The translations under genes and the position numbers were made by a program. Source: Xenorhabdus griffiniae (GTDB taxonomy: Bacteria; Pseudomonadota; Gammaproteobacteria; Enterobacterales; Enterobacteriaceae). From it: a DNA stretch of 35,070 bases. Each line of letters opens with the position of its first letter. Position 1 is the stretch's first letter. The notes beneath the pieces are model-generated. The model worked only from the letters and a program-made list of their open reading frames with translations, was not told the DNA's origin and searched no databases. Shown here in pieces: positions 1 through 6,963 of this stretch. Location of the stretch: positions 1 to 35,070 of the forward strand of contig NZ_LDNM01000039.1 of NCBI RefSeq assembly GCF_001028135.1, written 5' to 3'.

Positions 1-758
1 CACGGAATAGGCACGCCGACCGGTAATGCCGAACCTGCCGTTAAACCGAGGTTTTTCACAAACTCCGGTTTGTTGGGGATATCTGCGCCGTTCTTGTTTT
101 TCTCCAGGCAACTATTGGCATTATTATTCGCCGTCGCCGCCAAATCATACGCCGCCCTGACCGCTTTCGGGGTTGCCGCCTGTGTTTCGCTGTTGCTGTC
201 CACTGCGCTGCTCAGGATCACAAATCCCTTTTCTTTCAGTGTCGCGTCAGGATGGCGGCGGCTTTGTTCATGCTCGCGGATAGCGTTAGCGACCACGGCA
301 TCCGCATACTCGCGGGTGGCCAGCACCACGGACGGATCAATTTTCAATGTCACCGCGTCCGTATGGCTGACAATCAGCACCATGCGAATAGTTTGAGTAC
401 GACCGGAACCTTCCTGCAATTGCGGCTTGTAGGTCTCCGCGCAGTTGCCGACCGCAATTAAAATGCCGTCCTTATCAAACAGGCCAATTTCCCGTATCCA
501 CCAACCGCCTTCATTTTCCGGTATAACCTGTTCAGCCATAATCTGGTTGGTGTTTTTTGGATCAACACTCAGGACATTAATCGCTGCACGGCGGCGTTCG
601 TTAACGAGTTTAGTTTGTGCGGTGTCCGGTGTCGGCAATTTTCCGCCCCCATCGCCCACCGCCATATGGGTGATGTTCAGTTTGGTGCCCAGTGCGGCGG
701 CATTGGCGAGTTTGTCCGCGCCCAGCCGGGTTAACAGGGCAAAGAATTTCGTACTCAT
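1..758 (-). CDS. H: Tail fibre protein gpH, N-terminal part (3' end outside window)
   Basis: The reading frame starts at ATG 758 and is open to the left edge, giving at least 252 residues. It begins MSTKFFALLTRLGADKLANA and continues through the VGDGGG and WWIREIGLFD motifs typical of the phage tail-fibre N-terminal domain (DUF3751-like), which attaches the fibre to the baseplate. The visible end (GLTAGSALPVGVPIP) resembles the lead-in to a tail-collar repeat. GAGGATTAAATC precedes the start as a good ribosome site, and the ATG overlaps the gene I stop (ATGA), so the two are probably coupled. The receptor-binding C-terminus and any fibre-assembly chaperone lie outside the window. Confidence 0.93.
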   Translation of the reverse strand, partial: MSTKFFALLTRLGADKLANAAALGTKLNITHMAVGDGGGKLPTPDTAQTKLVNERRRAAINVLSVDPKNTNQIMAEQVIPENEGGWWIREIGLFDKDGILIAVGNCAETYKPQLQEGSGRTQTIRMVLIVSHTDAVTLKIDPSVVLATREYADAVVANAIREHEQSRRHPDATLKEKGFVILSSAVDSNSETQAATPKAVRAAYDLAATANNNANSCLEKNKNGADIPNKPEFVKNLGLTAGSALPVGVPIP

Positions 759-1363
759 GATTTAATCCTCATTTCATCAATAACATGGACTGCCACGCCC
801 ACCACGTCAGCGCCGGAGACAACCACTTCTTTAGGTAAATAGGGGTATACAGTCAGGCTATCCCCGCTGTAGCTGGTCACAGCACAATAGGCTGTACCGC
901 CCGTTTCCAATTGAATGGACATGCCAATCAAATGGCGCGAGGCGGGCTTGGCATCAAAAATCAGGCGTTCCAGTTCCTGATAGGTTTCAGCCGTAATACC
1001 GGTTTCCATCACGCCGATATCGAGCCGGAAAGTGCCCGGCGCCTCGTTGGTCTGCCACCATTCAATCACGCGGATCAGGTAACCGAACGGCTCGACCACC
1101 CGACGAATCGCACCAATCGTGCCCTTGTGTTTATGCACAAACATCGCCGCTTTAATGGACTCACGTTTGGTACTCTCTGCCCAGTCCATATCCCAACGGT
1201 CAACTGACCACGCCCAGGCCAGATACGGAAGTAATCGCACCGGACAACGATCGGGGTTCCACAGGTCACGGACAGGAACGGGGATCTCCGCCAGACTGGA
1301 TAGCGCGGTGGCGGCGGCAATTTCCAACGGTGATGACCCCATAGGCAACAGGCGGTTATTCAT
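755..1363 (-). CDS. I: Baseplate protein gpI (P2 type), 202 aa
   Basis: The protein starts MNNRLLPMGSSPLEIAAATA and carries the WNPDRCPVRLLPYLAWAWSV block diagnostic of the P2 gpI tail family (Tail_P2_I). gpI is a baseplate component made together with gpJ. ATG 1363 is chosen over an upstream TTG at 1375 because it matches the family N-terminus and has a G-rich ribosome site (TTGGGGGTTCTG) directly upstream. The start overlaps the end of J by 8 bp and the stop overlaps the H start. Length is close to the P2 protein. No anomalies are seen. Confidence 0.95.
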   Translation of the reverse strand: MNNRLLPMGSSPLEIAAATALSSLAEIPVPVRDLWNPDRCPVRLLPYLAWAWSVDRWDMDWAESTKRESIKAAMFVHKHKGTIGAIRRVVEPFGYLIRVIEWWQTNEAPGTFRLDIGVMETGITAETYQELERLIFDAKPASRHLIGMSIQLETGGTAYCAVTSYSGDSLTVYPYLPKEVVVSGADVVGVAVHVIDEMRIKS

Positions 1364-2264
1364 CAGAACCCCCAATCTTCACGGTGGCGCGGGTACAGAA
1401 ACTCGCCTGAGTTTTATCCAAGATCATGTCCTGTGCGGGAGTTTTCAGTTCAACACGTTGTACGCCAGGCACATGCAATGCGGCAAAAATGGCACTGCGC
1501 ACGATATCGCGGCCAATCCGGTGCTGCTCGGCGGTATAACGCGCCAGTCTGGCCCGTGCATCCTGCAATATCGGCTCGTATTCGGGCGTGGGATAGCAGT
1601 ACAACACGGCGTCAATGTCATAATCAATAATCTTGGCCGATTGCACGGTCAGGCGGTCGGCGACGGGGCGCACGTCCTCATCATTCAGGGCGTGACTGAC
1701 AGTAGCAATCAGCTCATCACTGGCCGCGCCGTTCCCCTCACGGGATAAAATACTGACTGTCACATAAGCCGGCGCGGGGCTAACAACCGAGGCATCGGCG
1801 ACACGACCGTCAGCACTGCGTGCATGGTATTCATAGGCACCAACGGGACCGGCAACGCTCAGTCCCTCAAACGCCTGCGGAATACGCACGCGATAATCGC
1901 GGTCAGGCTCCAGCACGGCAGGCACCGGCGGTACGGCATTATTGTCAGCCGGCTGCAATATCAATCGACTGACGTTATTGTTCGCGCCCAGCTGGTCTAA
2001 ATCACTGCCGCCGGCATACGCTACCATCGCCGCACGCGCCGCTTCATTAATGCGCTGGCGTAGCAGCAATTCACGGTAGGCATTTTCCTGGAGCAACTTA
2101 GTGATGGGTTCCGATTCCAGCGCCAAAGTGCGGGTAATTGCCTCCCGTTGTTCTGGCGGGTACAGGGCAATCAGCGCCGCTTTACGCTCTGCAAACAGCG
2201 TTTCAAAATCCAGCGGTTCAACCACATCAGGCGGGGGCAGCTGACTTAAGTCAAGGTTTGGCAT
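1356..2264 (-). CDS. J: Baseplate protein gpJ (P2 type), 302 aa
   Basis: The N-terminus (MPNLDLSQLPPPDVVEPLDF) and the ALESEPITKLLQENAYRELL segment match the Baseplate_J family. gpJ forms the wedge of the contractile-tail baseplate. ATG 2264 is preferred to GTG 2270: it aligns with known P2 J starts and has GAGGTGAC immediately upstream, which is also the end of gene W. Residues 240-285 (RYTAEQHRIGRDIVRSAIFA and following) are the conserved C-terminal region. It lies in the V-W-J-I-H run with 1-10 bp overlaps, implying one late transcript. Confidence 0.95.
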   Translation of the reverse strand: MPNLDLSQLPPPDVVEPLDFETLFAERKAALIALYPPEQREAITRTLALESEPITKLLQENAYRELLLRQRINEAARAAMVAYAGGSDLDQLGANNNVSRLILQPADNNAVPPVPAVLEPDRDYRVRIPQAFEGLSVAGPVGAYEYHARSADGRVADASVVSPAPAYVTVSILSREGNGAASDELIATVSHALNDEDVRPVADRLTVQSAKIIDYDIDAVLYCYPTPEYEPILQDARARLARYTAEQHRIGRDIVRSAIFAALHVPGVQRVELKTPAQDMILDKTQASFCTRATVKIGGSDE

Positions 2265-2266
2265 TG

Positions 2267-2608
2267 TCACCTCACTGGCACGGAAAACGCAATCGGATCA
2301 CGGGCGGGGGAATAATGGCCGCTGATATCGACCGTCATTTGTCCGGCCGCATTTTGACTGAGTGTTATCGCCGTGACGATGATGCGCGGCTCCCATTGCT
2401 GGATAGCGGTATAACAGGCCGCCATCAGTTGCAGGCGCAGCGCTGGGTTTTGAGGTGCATCTATCAGTGCCGACAACAGGGAACCATACTGACGGCGGGC
2501 GATCCGGCTGCCCACGGGCGTCATTAAAATATCGCTGACGGACTGGCGAATATGGTTAATATCCGTCAGTGGCTCACCGGTCTGGCGATTCATACCCAGA
2601 TACCTCAT
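2267..2608 (-). CDS. W: Baseplate protein gpW (gp25 / lysozyme-like family), 113 aa
   Basis: This GPW_gp25 family protein is a small baseplate wedge component related to T4 gp25. The IRQSVSDILMTPVGSRIARR and YGSLLSALIDAPQNPAL blocks are diagnostic. Start MRYLGMNRQ at 2608 fits P2 W (which also has YLGMNR near its start) and overlaps the V stop as ATGA. The C-terminus runs to within 3 bp of the J start. Length equals the usual 110-115 residues. Confidence 0.94.
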   Translation of the reverse strand: MRYLGMNRQTGEPLTDINHIRQSVSDILMTPVGSRIARRQYGSLLSALIDAPQNPALRLQLMAACYTAIQQWEPRIIVTAITLSQNAAGQMTVDISGHYSPARDPIAFSVPVR

Positions 2609-3243
2609 GAGACGGGGCTTCCTGACGTGCCGTCACCACTGCGGACACCATTGTGCCGGTGTGAATCGACCACAATTCCGTTAGAGCTGAATTGGCCGTC
2701 AGTGTGGGTGATATTGCCGCGCATCGTCCCGCCGTCCCGGATCTCCAGACTGCCTGTGGTCAAATGGTGCGTACACATCACGGTCGGGGTATCCAGGGTG
2801 ATTTGGCTGCTGGCCGTACAGGTGATATCCGGTGCGGTGACATGGACAGACACTGCCGCATTCACGGTGGCCGTTTTAATTCCCGTGACCGTTAATGCGC
2901 TGGTTTGGGGTTCATACTCAATCATCGCCCCGTCGGGAAAGACCAGGTGGGCGGCCGTCGGTGAGTGGGAAGGTGCTGGGAATTCGTCGGAAAAAATGGC
3001 CGGCAGCACAAAGGCGGTGGTCAGATCGCCGCCGATAGACAGCAATAAAACCTGTTCACCAACACTGGGTGCCCACCATGTGCGGGCGCTCCCGGCTCTG
3101 GCGGTCAGCCAGTTCAGCCAGTCTGTTTCAAGATGACCGGTTTCCACGCGACAAATCCCACGGGCAGTATCTACCCGGGTGACAGTGCCAATGCGGATCA
3201 GGTTGCGCAGCCGGCGCAAAAGTTCGGTAAATTGTGTGTTCAT
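2605..3243 (-). CDS. V: Baseplate spike protein gpV, 212 aa
   Basis: This is the membrane-piercing central spike of the contractile tail. The N-terminal OB-fold part contains DWLNWLTARAGSARTWWAPS and VGEQVLLLSIGGDLTTAFVL, both strong P2 gpV signatures. The C-terminal part has regular beta-helix sequence and ends near an H-x-H motif (SHRHN). In P2 and phi92 spikes such histidines hold an iron ion at the tip. Start ATG 3243 is chosen because it matches P2 V (MNT...). An upstream GTG at 3249 is less likely. There is no purine-rich ribosome site before the ATG, unlike nearly every other gene here (see the activator site at 3290-3307). Confidence 0.95.
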   Translation of the reverse strand: MNTQFTELLRRLRNLIRIGTVTRVDTARGICRVETGHLETDWLNWLTARAGSARTWWAPSVGEQVLLLSIGGDLTTAFVLPAIFSDEFPAPSHSPTAAHLVFPDGAMIEYEPQTSALTVTGIKTATVNAAVSVHVTAPDITCTASSQITLDTPTVMCTHHLTTGSLEIRDGGTMRGNITHTDGQFSSNGIVVDSHRHNGVRSGDGTSGSPVS

Positions 3244-3289
3244 GCGCACAACATGTCACTGTGCGTACCGCTCTGCACGTTATCGGGGT

Positions 3290-3307
3290 TGTGCCAGTCC
3301 TGACACA
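3290..3307 (-). promoter_or_regulatory. Putative Ogr/Delta-type late activator site upstream of V
   Basis: The minus-strand sequence TGTGTCAGGACTGGCACA is a dyad (TGTG-N-CAG-NN-CTG-N-CACA) that fits the TGT-N12-ACA site bound by P2 Ogr and P4 Delta zinc-finger activators. It lies in the short gap between the S stop and the V start, where P2 has its V late promoter. Its centre is 55.5 bp upstream of the V ATG. In P2 such sites are centred near -55 from the transcription start. The ogr gene itself is not in the window. Confidence 0.6.
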
Positions 3308-3309
3308 CA

Positions 3310-3945
3310 TTAGCGGGTGAGATGCGCGAGGATTTGTTCTTCGATATGCGCGATATCCTGCGCTGTCAGCCCCAACAGGCGGCGTGATGGGTACTGAACT
3401 TCGATGTTTTTGCCCCGCATCCGTTCTTTTAAGCCGAAATGATGGACTCGCGCAACAGTAGCCACTTTGGGGGCAAAGAAAATCGTCGCTTCTTTATCGC
3501 TGACCGACAGGCGCAGGTAACGGGCGGTTGCCAGCTTCTTAAACATGCGGGTTTTCTTGCTGTTTTTACGGGTATTAATGCGGTCGGTTTTGACTTCCAG
3601 AAAGCGTTGGATATCGTTTTTGTAGAAAGTGCGTACGCCCTTGCGTTCAGCATCATACCCCGTGATCACTTCGCCATTTTTACCCTTGCGGATCTGCCAG
3701 TTTTTCAAGGTGCGGGTTTCACCGCGCCAGACAAACTTCATGCCCCGCTGGACTTTGAGTATTTGCGCCTTGCGTTGGGTATAGCGACTGCCGTCGGGGT
3801 TGCGCTGGGCGCGGATGCGTTGCATTTGGCTCTGGCGTAAGTCGCGTGCAATCTCGCGGGCAAGCTGTTTGCGGCTGGCCGGGGACAGTTGGGTTAACAA
3901 CGCCGTCAGGGCGGTATCCAGTGGCTGCAATTCGTCCGTTTCCAT
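3310..3945 (-). CDS. S: Tail completion protein gpS, 211 aa
   Basis: This is a member of the P2 phage virion morphogenesis/tail completion family. Conserved features are LAREIARDLRQSQMQRIRAQRNPDG, the basic KNSKKTRMFKKL segment, and the C-terminal HHFGLKERM...YPSRRLLGL block, which is diagnostic. It acts with gpR in finishing the tail tube for head joining. The start is ATG 3945 (METDELQPL), one base after the R stop, with GGTGGTGAA as ribosome site. A longer frame to 4026 reads into R and lacks family similarity. It is the last gene before the V promoter region. Confidence 0.93.
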   Translation of the reverse strand: METDELQPLDTALTALLTQLSPASRKQLAREIARDLRQSQMQRIRAQRNPDGSRYTQRKAQILKVQRGMKFVWRGETRTLKNWQIRKGKNGEVITGYDAERKGVRTFYKNDIQRFLEVKTDRINTRKNSKKTRMFKKLATARYLRLSVSDKEATIFFAPKVATVARVHHFGLKERMRGKNIEVQYPSRRLLGLTAQDIAHIEEQILAHLTR

Positions 3946-3946
3946 T

Positions 3947-4363
3947 TCACCACCGGTCAAACGGGTTTTCTGGCTCAGGGACCGCATCCACCGTGCTGAC
4001 ATCACCCTGCTGAGTGACCACAACACGCTCAGTCAGTTTCAAATCAATGCTGATATCGGCGGTGGCGTCATTCAGGATATTGACGTCAAAGGTGAAGCCG
4101 CTGTGACGGTTATCCGGATTGGCGAAGATGTCCGGTTGATGCTCACGCAGCCAGTGCACTATCACTGCCATCAGAATATTCTGATCACCCGGATAACCCT
4201 CTGCAATCAGGTTCAGGGAGTATTCGTATTCGTAGGACAGTGACGAGGCGGAGGTTGCCACCACGGCCCCATCCTCCACAAACAGGTGCAGATATTCGGG
4301 GTTATCCCGCAGGTAAGGGATTTTCGCCGCCAGCGCAGCGCGTAATAAACGGGGTTTATTCAT
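3947..4363 (-). CDS. R: Tail completion protein gpR, 138 aa
   Basis: P2 GpR family: MNKPRLLRAAL, then YLHLFVEDGAVVATSASSLS, the YSLNLIAEGYPGD block, HWLREHQPDI and the C-terminal FTFDVNILNDATADISIDLKLTERV. These fit P2 R along its whole length. It is needed, with gpS, for tail completion. The stop overlaps the S ribosome site. The 10-bp gap to the Rz end marks the boundary between the lysis block and the tail genes. Confidence 0.93.
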   Translation of the reverse strand: MNKPRLLRAALAAKIPYLRDNPEYLHLFVEDGAVVATSASSLSYEYEYSLNLIAEGYPGDQNILMAVIVHWLREHQPDIFANPDNRHSGFTFDVNILNDATADISIDLKLTERVVVTQQGDVSTVDAVPEPENPFDRW

Positions 4364-4373
4364 GGGGCACCTG

Positions 4374-4835
4374 TTATTGGCACTGGTTCTGAATGTAGTC
4401 CTGTAATCCCCGGATCATTTGCTCGGTAGTGGCAATACGTTCTCGGAGTAACCAATAATTTCGGATAGCGGCGTCTGTAGGTCGGGCGCCGGCTGCATCA
4501 GCCATGCCGGGGGCGGCAGGGGTTGTAGCGGCTGGACAATTGGCTTTGATGTACACCCGCTCAGGGTGAACCAAAGCAGCGCTATGCAGCCGATCAATTT
4601 CAGATTTGGCATAAGTCAACTCCTGTAAGCGTTGCGCATCCTGTTCAGCCAGATGTTTCAGGCGAGCCTGCTGCTGATTATGGAGGGCAATTTGCGCTGA
4701 CAGGGATTGATTTAATGCCGCATTCTTTTCGGTGAGTCGCCCATTTTCCGCATACACAGACCAGACGGAAAAGGCGGCTGACCCCATCAATGCCAGCGCG
4801 ATAAAAATAATGCCGGATTTGATTTGCCATTTCAT
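4374..4835 (-). CDS. lysB: Rz-like inner-membrane spanin (LysB position), 153 aa
   Basis: One N-terminal membrane segment (about residues 7-27, IKSGIIFIALALMGSAAFSV) is followed by a long coiled-coil, Gln-, Ala- and Lys-rich periplasmic domain (about 35-90) and a C-terminal helical part. This is the layout of Rz/i-spanins, which bridge inner and outer membranes with Rz1 in the last step of lysis. The start overlaps the endolysin stop (ATGA). The gene contains the Rz1 frame (4415-4612) in another frame, the classic nested pair. P2 LysB has the equivalent position. Confidence 0.85.
   Translation of the reverse strand: MKWQIKSGIIFIALALMGSAAFSVWSVYAENGRLTEKNAALNQSLSAQIALHNQQQARLKHLAEQDAQRLQELTYAKSEIDRLHSAALVHPERVYIKANCPAATTPAAPGMADAAGARPTDAAIRNYWLLRERIATTEQMIRGLQDYIQNQCQ
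4415..4612 (-). CDS. lysC: Rz1-like outer-membrane lipoprotein spanin nested in Rz, 65 aa
   Basis: The protein has a signal peptide ending in a lipobox (LSGC, Cys20) and a short Pro-rich mature part (QPLQPLPPPAWLMQPAPD). That is the standard architecture of Rz1/LysC o-spanins. It is encoded entirely inside the Rz-like gene in a different frame, as in lambda and P2. Mature length (about 46 residues) fits the family. It would act as the outer-membrane anchor that binds the C-terminus of the i-spanin at 4374-4835. Confidence 0.85.
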   Translation of the reverse strand: MPNLKLIGCIALLWFTLSGCTSKPIVQPLQPLPPPAWLMQPAPDLQTPLSEIIGYSENVLPLPSK

Positions 4836-5227
4836 AGCAATTCAAATGCCCGCGTAAAAATATCATCAGAATAAGGTTGCTGGCCGTTCTCCATCTGTAT
4901 CATGGCCTGCACCAGCCGGCGCAGCGTGGCGGTGTTGTCCATATCGATCACTGCACTGCCGGGAACACCCACTTTCTGGCACACAAAGGCAATGTAACCC
5001 TCGGTGTCATTTTCATTGGGCGGCGCCCAGCGGGCAATGATTTGCCGGATACTGTTTAATCCGTATTTGCGTTCGTAATTGCGCAAAATTTTCAGCATGG
5101 CGCGAATACCCCATTCCGGCGCAATAAACTGACAGAATGCCTTATCGGTCTGGGTTTCACGCAATCCTTGCCAGTTATCCCCGTGGCGAATGTTGCCCGG
5201 ATTGTGATTGTCAATGCCTCTACTCAT
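4832..5227 (-). CDS. Putative endolysin, lysozyme-like, replacing P2 gpK, 131 aa
   Basis: This gene sits between holin and spanins, where P2 has endolysin K, but shows no resemblance to gpK. It begins SRGIDNHNPGNIRHGDNWQG and continues with FIAPEWGIRAMLKIL, NSIRQIIARWAPPNENDT and YIAFVCQKVGV. This pattern recalls a family of small phage proteins thought to be lysozyme or transglycosylase-like muralytic enzymes and often labelled structural protein. There is no signal peptide, so release needs the holin. The catalytic Glu is not certain; E in PEWG and in ENDTE are candidates. Start ATG 5227 has GGGAGGTAAACCCC before it. Longer frames run into the holin gene. Confidence 0.7.
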   Translation of the reverse strand: MSRGIDNHNPGNIRHGDNWQGLRETQTDKAFCQFIAPEWGIRAMLKILRNYERKYGLNSIRQIIARWAPPNENDTEGYIAFVCQKVGVPGSAVIDMDNTATLRRLVQAMIQMENGQQPYSDDIFTRAFELL

Positions 5228-5543
5228 GGGGTTTACCTCCCAGGCGTTTGTTAATGGCGCGGATCGCAAACTCACGCAGCTTCTCAACGCCAATAAACCC
5301 GATAGCCCCGCCAAGTGCCGGTGACACGCTGCCGGGGATGCCGAACAGTTCCAGTGCGCTGGAAATGCCCCAAGACAGTGCGCCGCACAGCAACGGTTCG
5401 ACCCAGCGGTTCTTGCGCTCAACACCGTCATAAATCAGGCGGCCATAACAAATCAGTATCGCCAGCCCGGAGCCGGAAATCTGCGGCCAGGAGTGCCTTA
5501 GGCCGTTCAGTAAGTCGGCCCATAAATCAGGTTGTTTGTCCAT
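5220..5543 (-). CDS. Holin, lambda-type holin family, 107 aa
   Basis: A small membrane protein with two to three hydrophobic segments: about 22-38 (GSGLAILICYGRLIYDG), 48-70 (EPLLCGALSWGISSALELFG) and 73-88 (GSVSPALGGAIGFIGVE), with a charged C-terminal tail. The WxxL start, the YDG..RKNRWVEPLLCG block and the GGAIGFIG block resemble the phage holin family typified in many lambdoid and P2-like prophages rather than P2 gpY itself. It would form inner-membrane holes that release the endolysin. It overlaps the endolysin start by 8 bp. Confidence 0.82.
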   Translation of the reverse strand: MDKQPDLWADLLNGLRHSWPQISGSGLAILICYGRLIYDGVERKNRWVEPLLCGALSWGISSALELFGIPGSVSPALGGAIGFIGVEKLREFAIRAINKRLGGKPHE

Positions 5544-5546
5544 CTC

Positions 5547-5750
5547 TTAGTCCCATAGTTGGATCATCGGTGTCACAGGCGCGGGTGCGATATCCGGCAG
5601 TTCCAGCGCCATGCCGTGGGGCAAAATGACCCCGACATCAGCCAGACCGGGATTGGCCTCCAGTACCTGCTCGGTAACACCGTGTGTGCGTCCATAGTGA
5701 CGCCAGCACAGGGCGTCCACCGTGTCATATTGTTGTGTCCGTATCTGCAT
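5547..5750 (-). CDS. X: Tail protein gpX, LysM-like, 67 aa
   Basis: Phage_tail_X family. The sequence begins with the YDTVDALCWRHYG motif, continues with TEQVLEANPGLAD and ends PHGMALELPDI, the signature of the small LysM-like tail protein thought to act near the tail end or hub. Length is typical for P2 X. ATGA overlap with the L stop indicates translational coupling. Confidence 0.93.
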   Translation of the reverse strand: MQIRTQQYDTVDALCWRHYGRTHGVTEQVLEANPGLADVGVILPHGMALELPDIAPAPVTPMIQLWD

Positions 5751-6214
5751 CAGATCAGTTCCACAATATTGTGTGTTGTGTCTTTAATGCGCTGGATGGC
5801 CCACACGGCATCACGGTGCAAATCATCGATAGCAGGCTCCAGTGAATCGGCTTTTTTCGTCCCGTCCGGCGTGGTGTCAATGTCGCGGTAACGCTCGCTA
5901 AGCCCGGCTTTTGCCGTGCAATACACCGCGCGGCGGTAAAGGTATAACAGTTCAGATTCGTCGTTAATCCGGCTGGCCGGAACCGATTTCAGGGTGTGAT
6001 AGCCCTGGCTGATTTGTTGTGACTGCCAGCCCGCCAGCTCCCGGTTGGTTTCAATCACCGCATTTTTCAACGCTTCAATCAGGCGGCCCGAGGTCACCGT
6101 GCCATCACTGCGCATGGTGGCGCGAAAATCGGCAGTATGGATGGATGGCCAGAAATCACCACTGGTGATAATTTGATCTGCTTCTTTGATCGGTTCGGGT
6201 GAAATGAAATCCAT
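5750..6214 (-). CDS. L: Head completion/stabilisation protein gpL, 154 aa
   Basis: Phage_GPL family. It contains FWPSIHTADFRATMRSDGTV, GRLIEALKNAVIETNRELAGW, LYRRAVYCTAKAGLSERYRD and TPDGTKKADSLEPAIDDLHRD, all strongly conserved in P2-like phages. gpL helps close and stabilise DNA-filled heads as a connector-associated completion protein. Start MDFISPEP at ATG 6214. The gene follows an 86-bp gap after M that contains a long hairpin. Confidence 0.94.
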   Translation of the reverse strand: MDFISPEPIKEADQIITSGDFWPSIHTADFRATMRSDGTVTSGRLIEALKNAVIETNRELAGWQSQQISQGYHTLKSVPASRINDESELLYLYRRAVYCTAKAGLSERYRDIDTTPDGTKKADSLEPAIDDLHRDAVWAIQRIKDTTHNIVELI

Positions 6215-6232
6215 AACAGCCTCAAAATAGGT

Positions 6233-6282
6233 AGGGCGGTGGGCGAGAGGTCGAAAACGGGTTTCTTATCTCGCGCCGCCCT
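6233..6282 (-). other. Intergenic hairpin between M and L
   Basis: On the minus strand AGGGCGG-C-GCGAGA pairs with TCTCGC-CCA-CCGCCCT around a 20-nt loop, giving 13 GC-rich pairs with a small internal bulge. The only U-rich stretch after it is TATTTT, so it is a poor classical terminator. It sits in the only sizeable gap within the M to H gene run. It could attenuate, or protect or process the late mRNA so that capsid genes exceed tail genes. Function is inference. Confidence 0.5.
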
Positions 6283-6300
6283 GGCGCGTTGGCACGTTCG

Positions 6301-6960
6301 TTAATCATCAGCGCGGTGTTGCGCTGACAATATTTTTTCCAGTTGTTTAATATCCGCTTTCACCCCTGAGCGATCATTGAGTTCAAGGGCCCGCAGCAGC
6401 TCACACAACGCCGGTTGGGGCAAGCCATTATCACGCAAGCTGTAGCCCAGCCATTTATGGAGTTCCCCACGGACTTTATCGGGCATATCTTCATGCTCAG
6501 TCAGTGAGCTGACGCGCTGTAATATCTCCAGTGGGATCGGGTTTTTCACGGTGTACGCGTCTTTGGCCCGGTCTGCCATTTCTTCAGCGATAGCACAACC
6601 TGTTGTACGTGATTGTCCTTCTGGCATGGTTAACTGGTGTGTTAACGCGTATTCGGCAATATCCAGCCCTTGCTCATAAACACCGGCATCAAAGCTCCAC
6701 AACATGAGGTACATCAAAACGTCATCCTGTCCCCCTGATTGATTGTGGAGGGTTTCAGTGATCCACGTTTCATACAGCGGTAACGCTTTGCGTTTGTAAG
6801 TGGCTTTGCGTTCAAATGACTGGATTTTCCCTAAGTCTCGCTTGTGCTGACGTAACATCAGTTTCACTTGCGTGGTGACCGAGGGATCGGCCAGCCTGCC
6901 ACCGTATTCAGCGGCGTGCCTAGCCTCCACTTGCATGCGTTTCTTTTCCCACGGGTTCAC
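6301..6960 (-). CDS. M: Terminase small subunit / endonuclease gpM, 219 aa
   Basis: Phage_term_smal family of P2-like phages. The KRKALPLYETWI, GGQDDVLMYLMLWSFDAGVYEQGLDIAEYAL and KWLGYSLRDNGLPQPALCELLRALEL blocks match P2 gpM. With gpP it cuts cos and packages DNA from closed circles. The GTG start at 6960 (MNPWEKKRM) is supported by GGAG 8 nt upstream. An internal ATG 27 bp further on is the alternative. It lacks the long basic tail of P2 gpM and ends soon after the final helical repeat. Confidence 0.92.
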   Translation of the reverse strand: MNPWEKKRMQVEARHAAEYGGRLADPSVTTQVKLMLRQHKRDLGKIQSFERKATYKRKALPLYETWITETLHNQSGGQDDVLMYLMLWSFDAGVYEQGLDIAEYALTHQLTMPEGQSRTTGCAIAEEMADRAKDAYTVKNPIPLEILQRVSSLTEHEDMPDKVRGELHKWLGYSLRDNGLPQPALCELLRALELNDRSGVKADIKQLEKILSAQHRADD

Positions 6961-6963
6961 GGC

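Noticed and set aside
1119-1748. 209-codon plus-strand frame over genes I and J
   Set aside because: Antisense to two well-conserved baseplate genes; composition is that of a shadow frame.
2552-3136. 194-codon plus-strand frame over V and W
   Set aside because: Antisense to gpV, whose family match is strong; no ribosome site.
4832-5431. Longer endolysin start within the holin gene
   Set aside because: The extra 68 residues are Cys/Ala/Leu-rich shadow sequence of the holin; ATG 5227 has a strong ribosome site.
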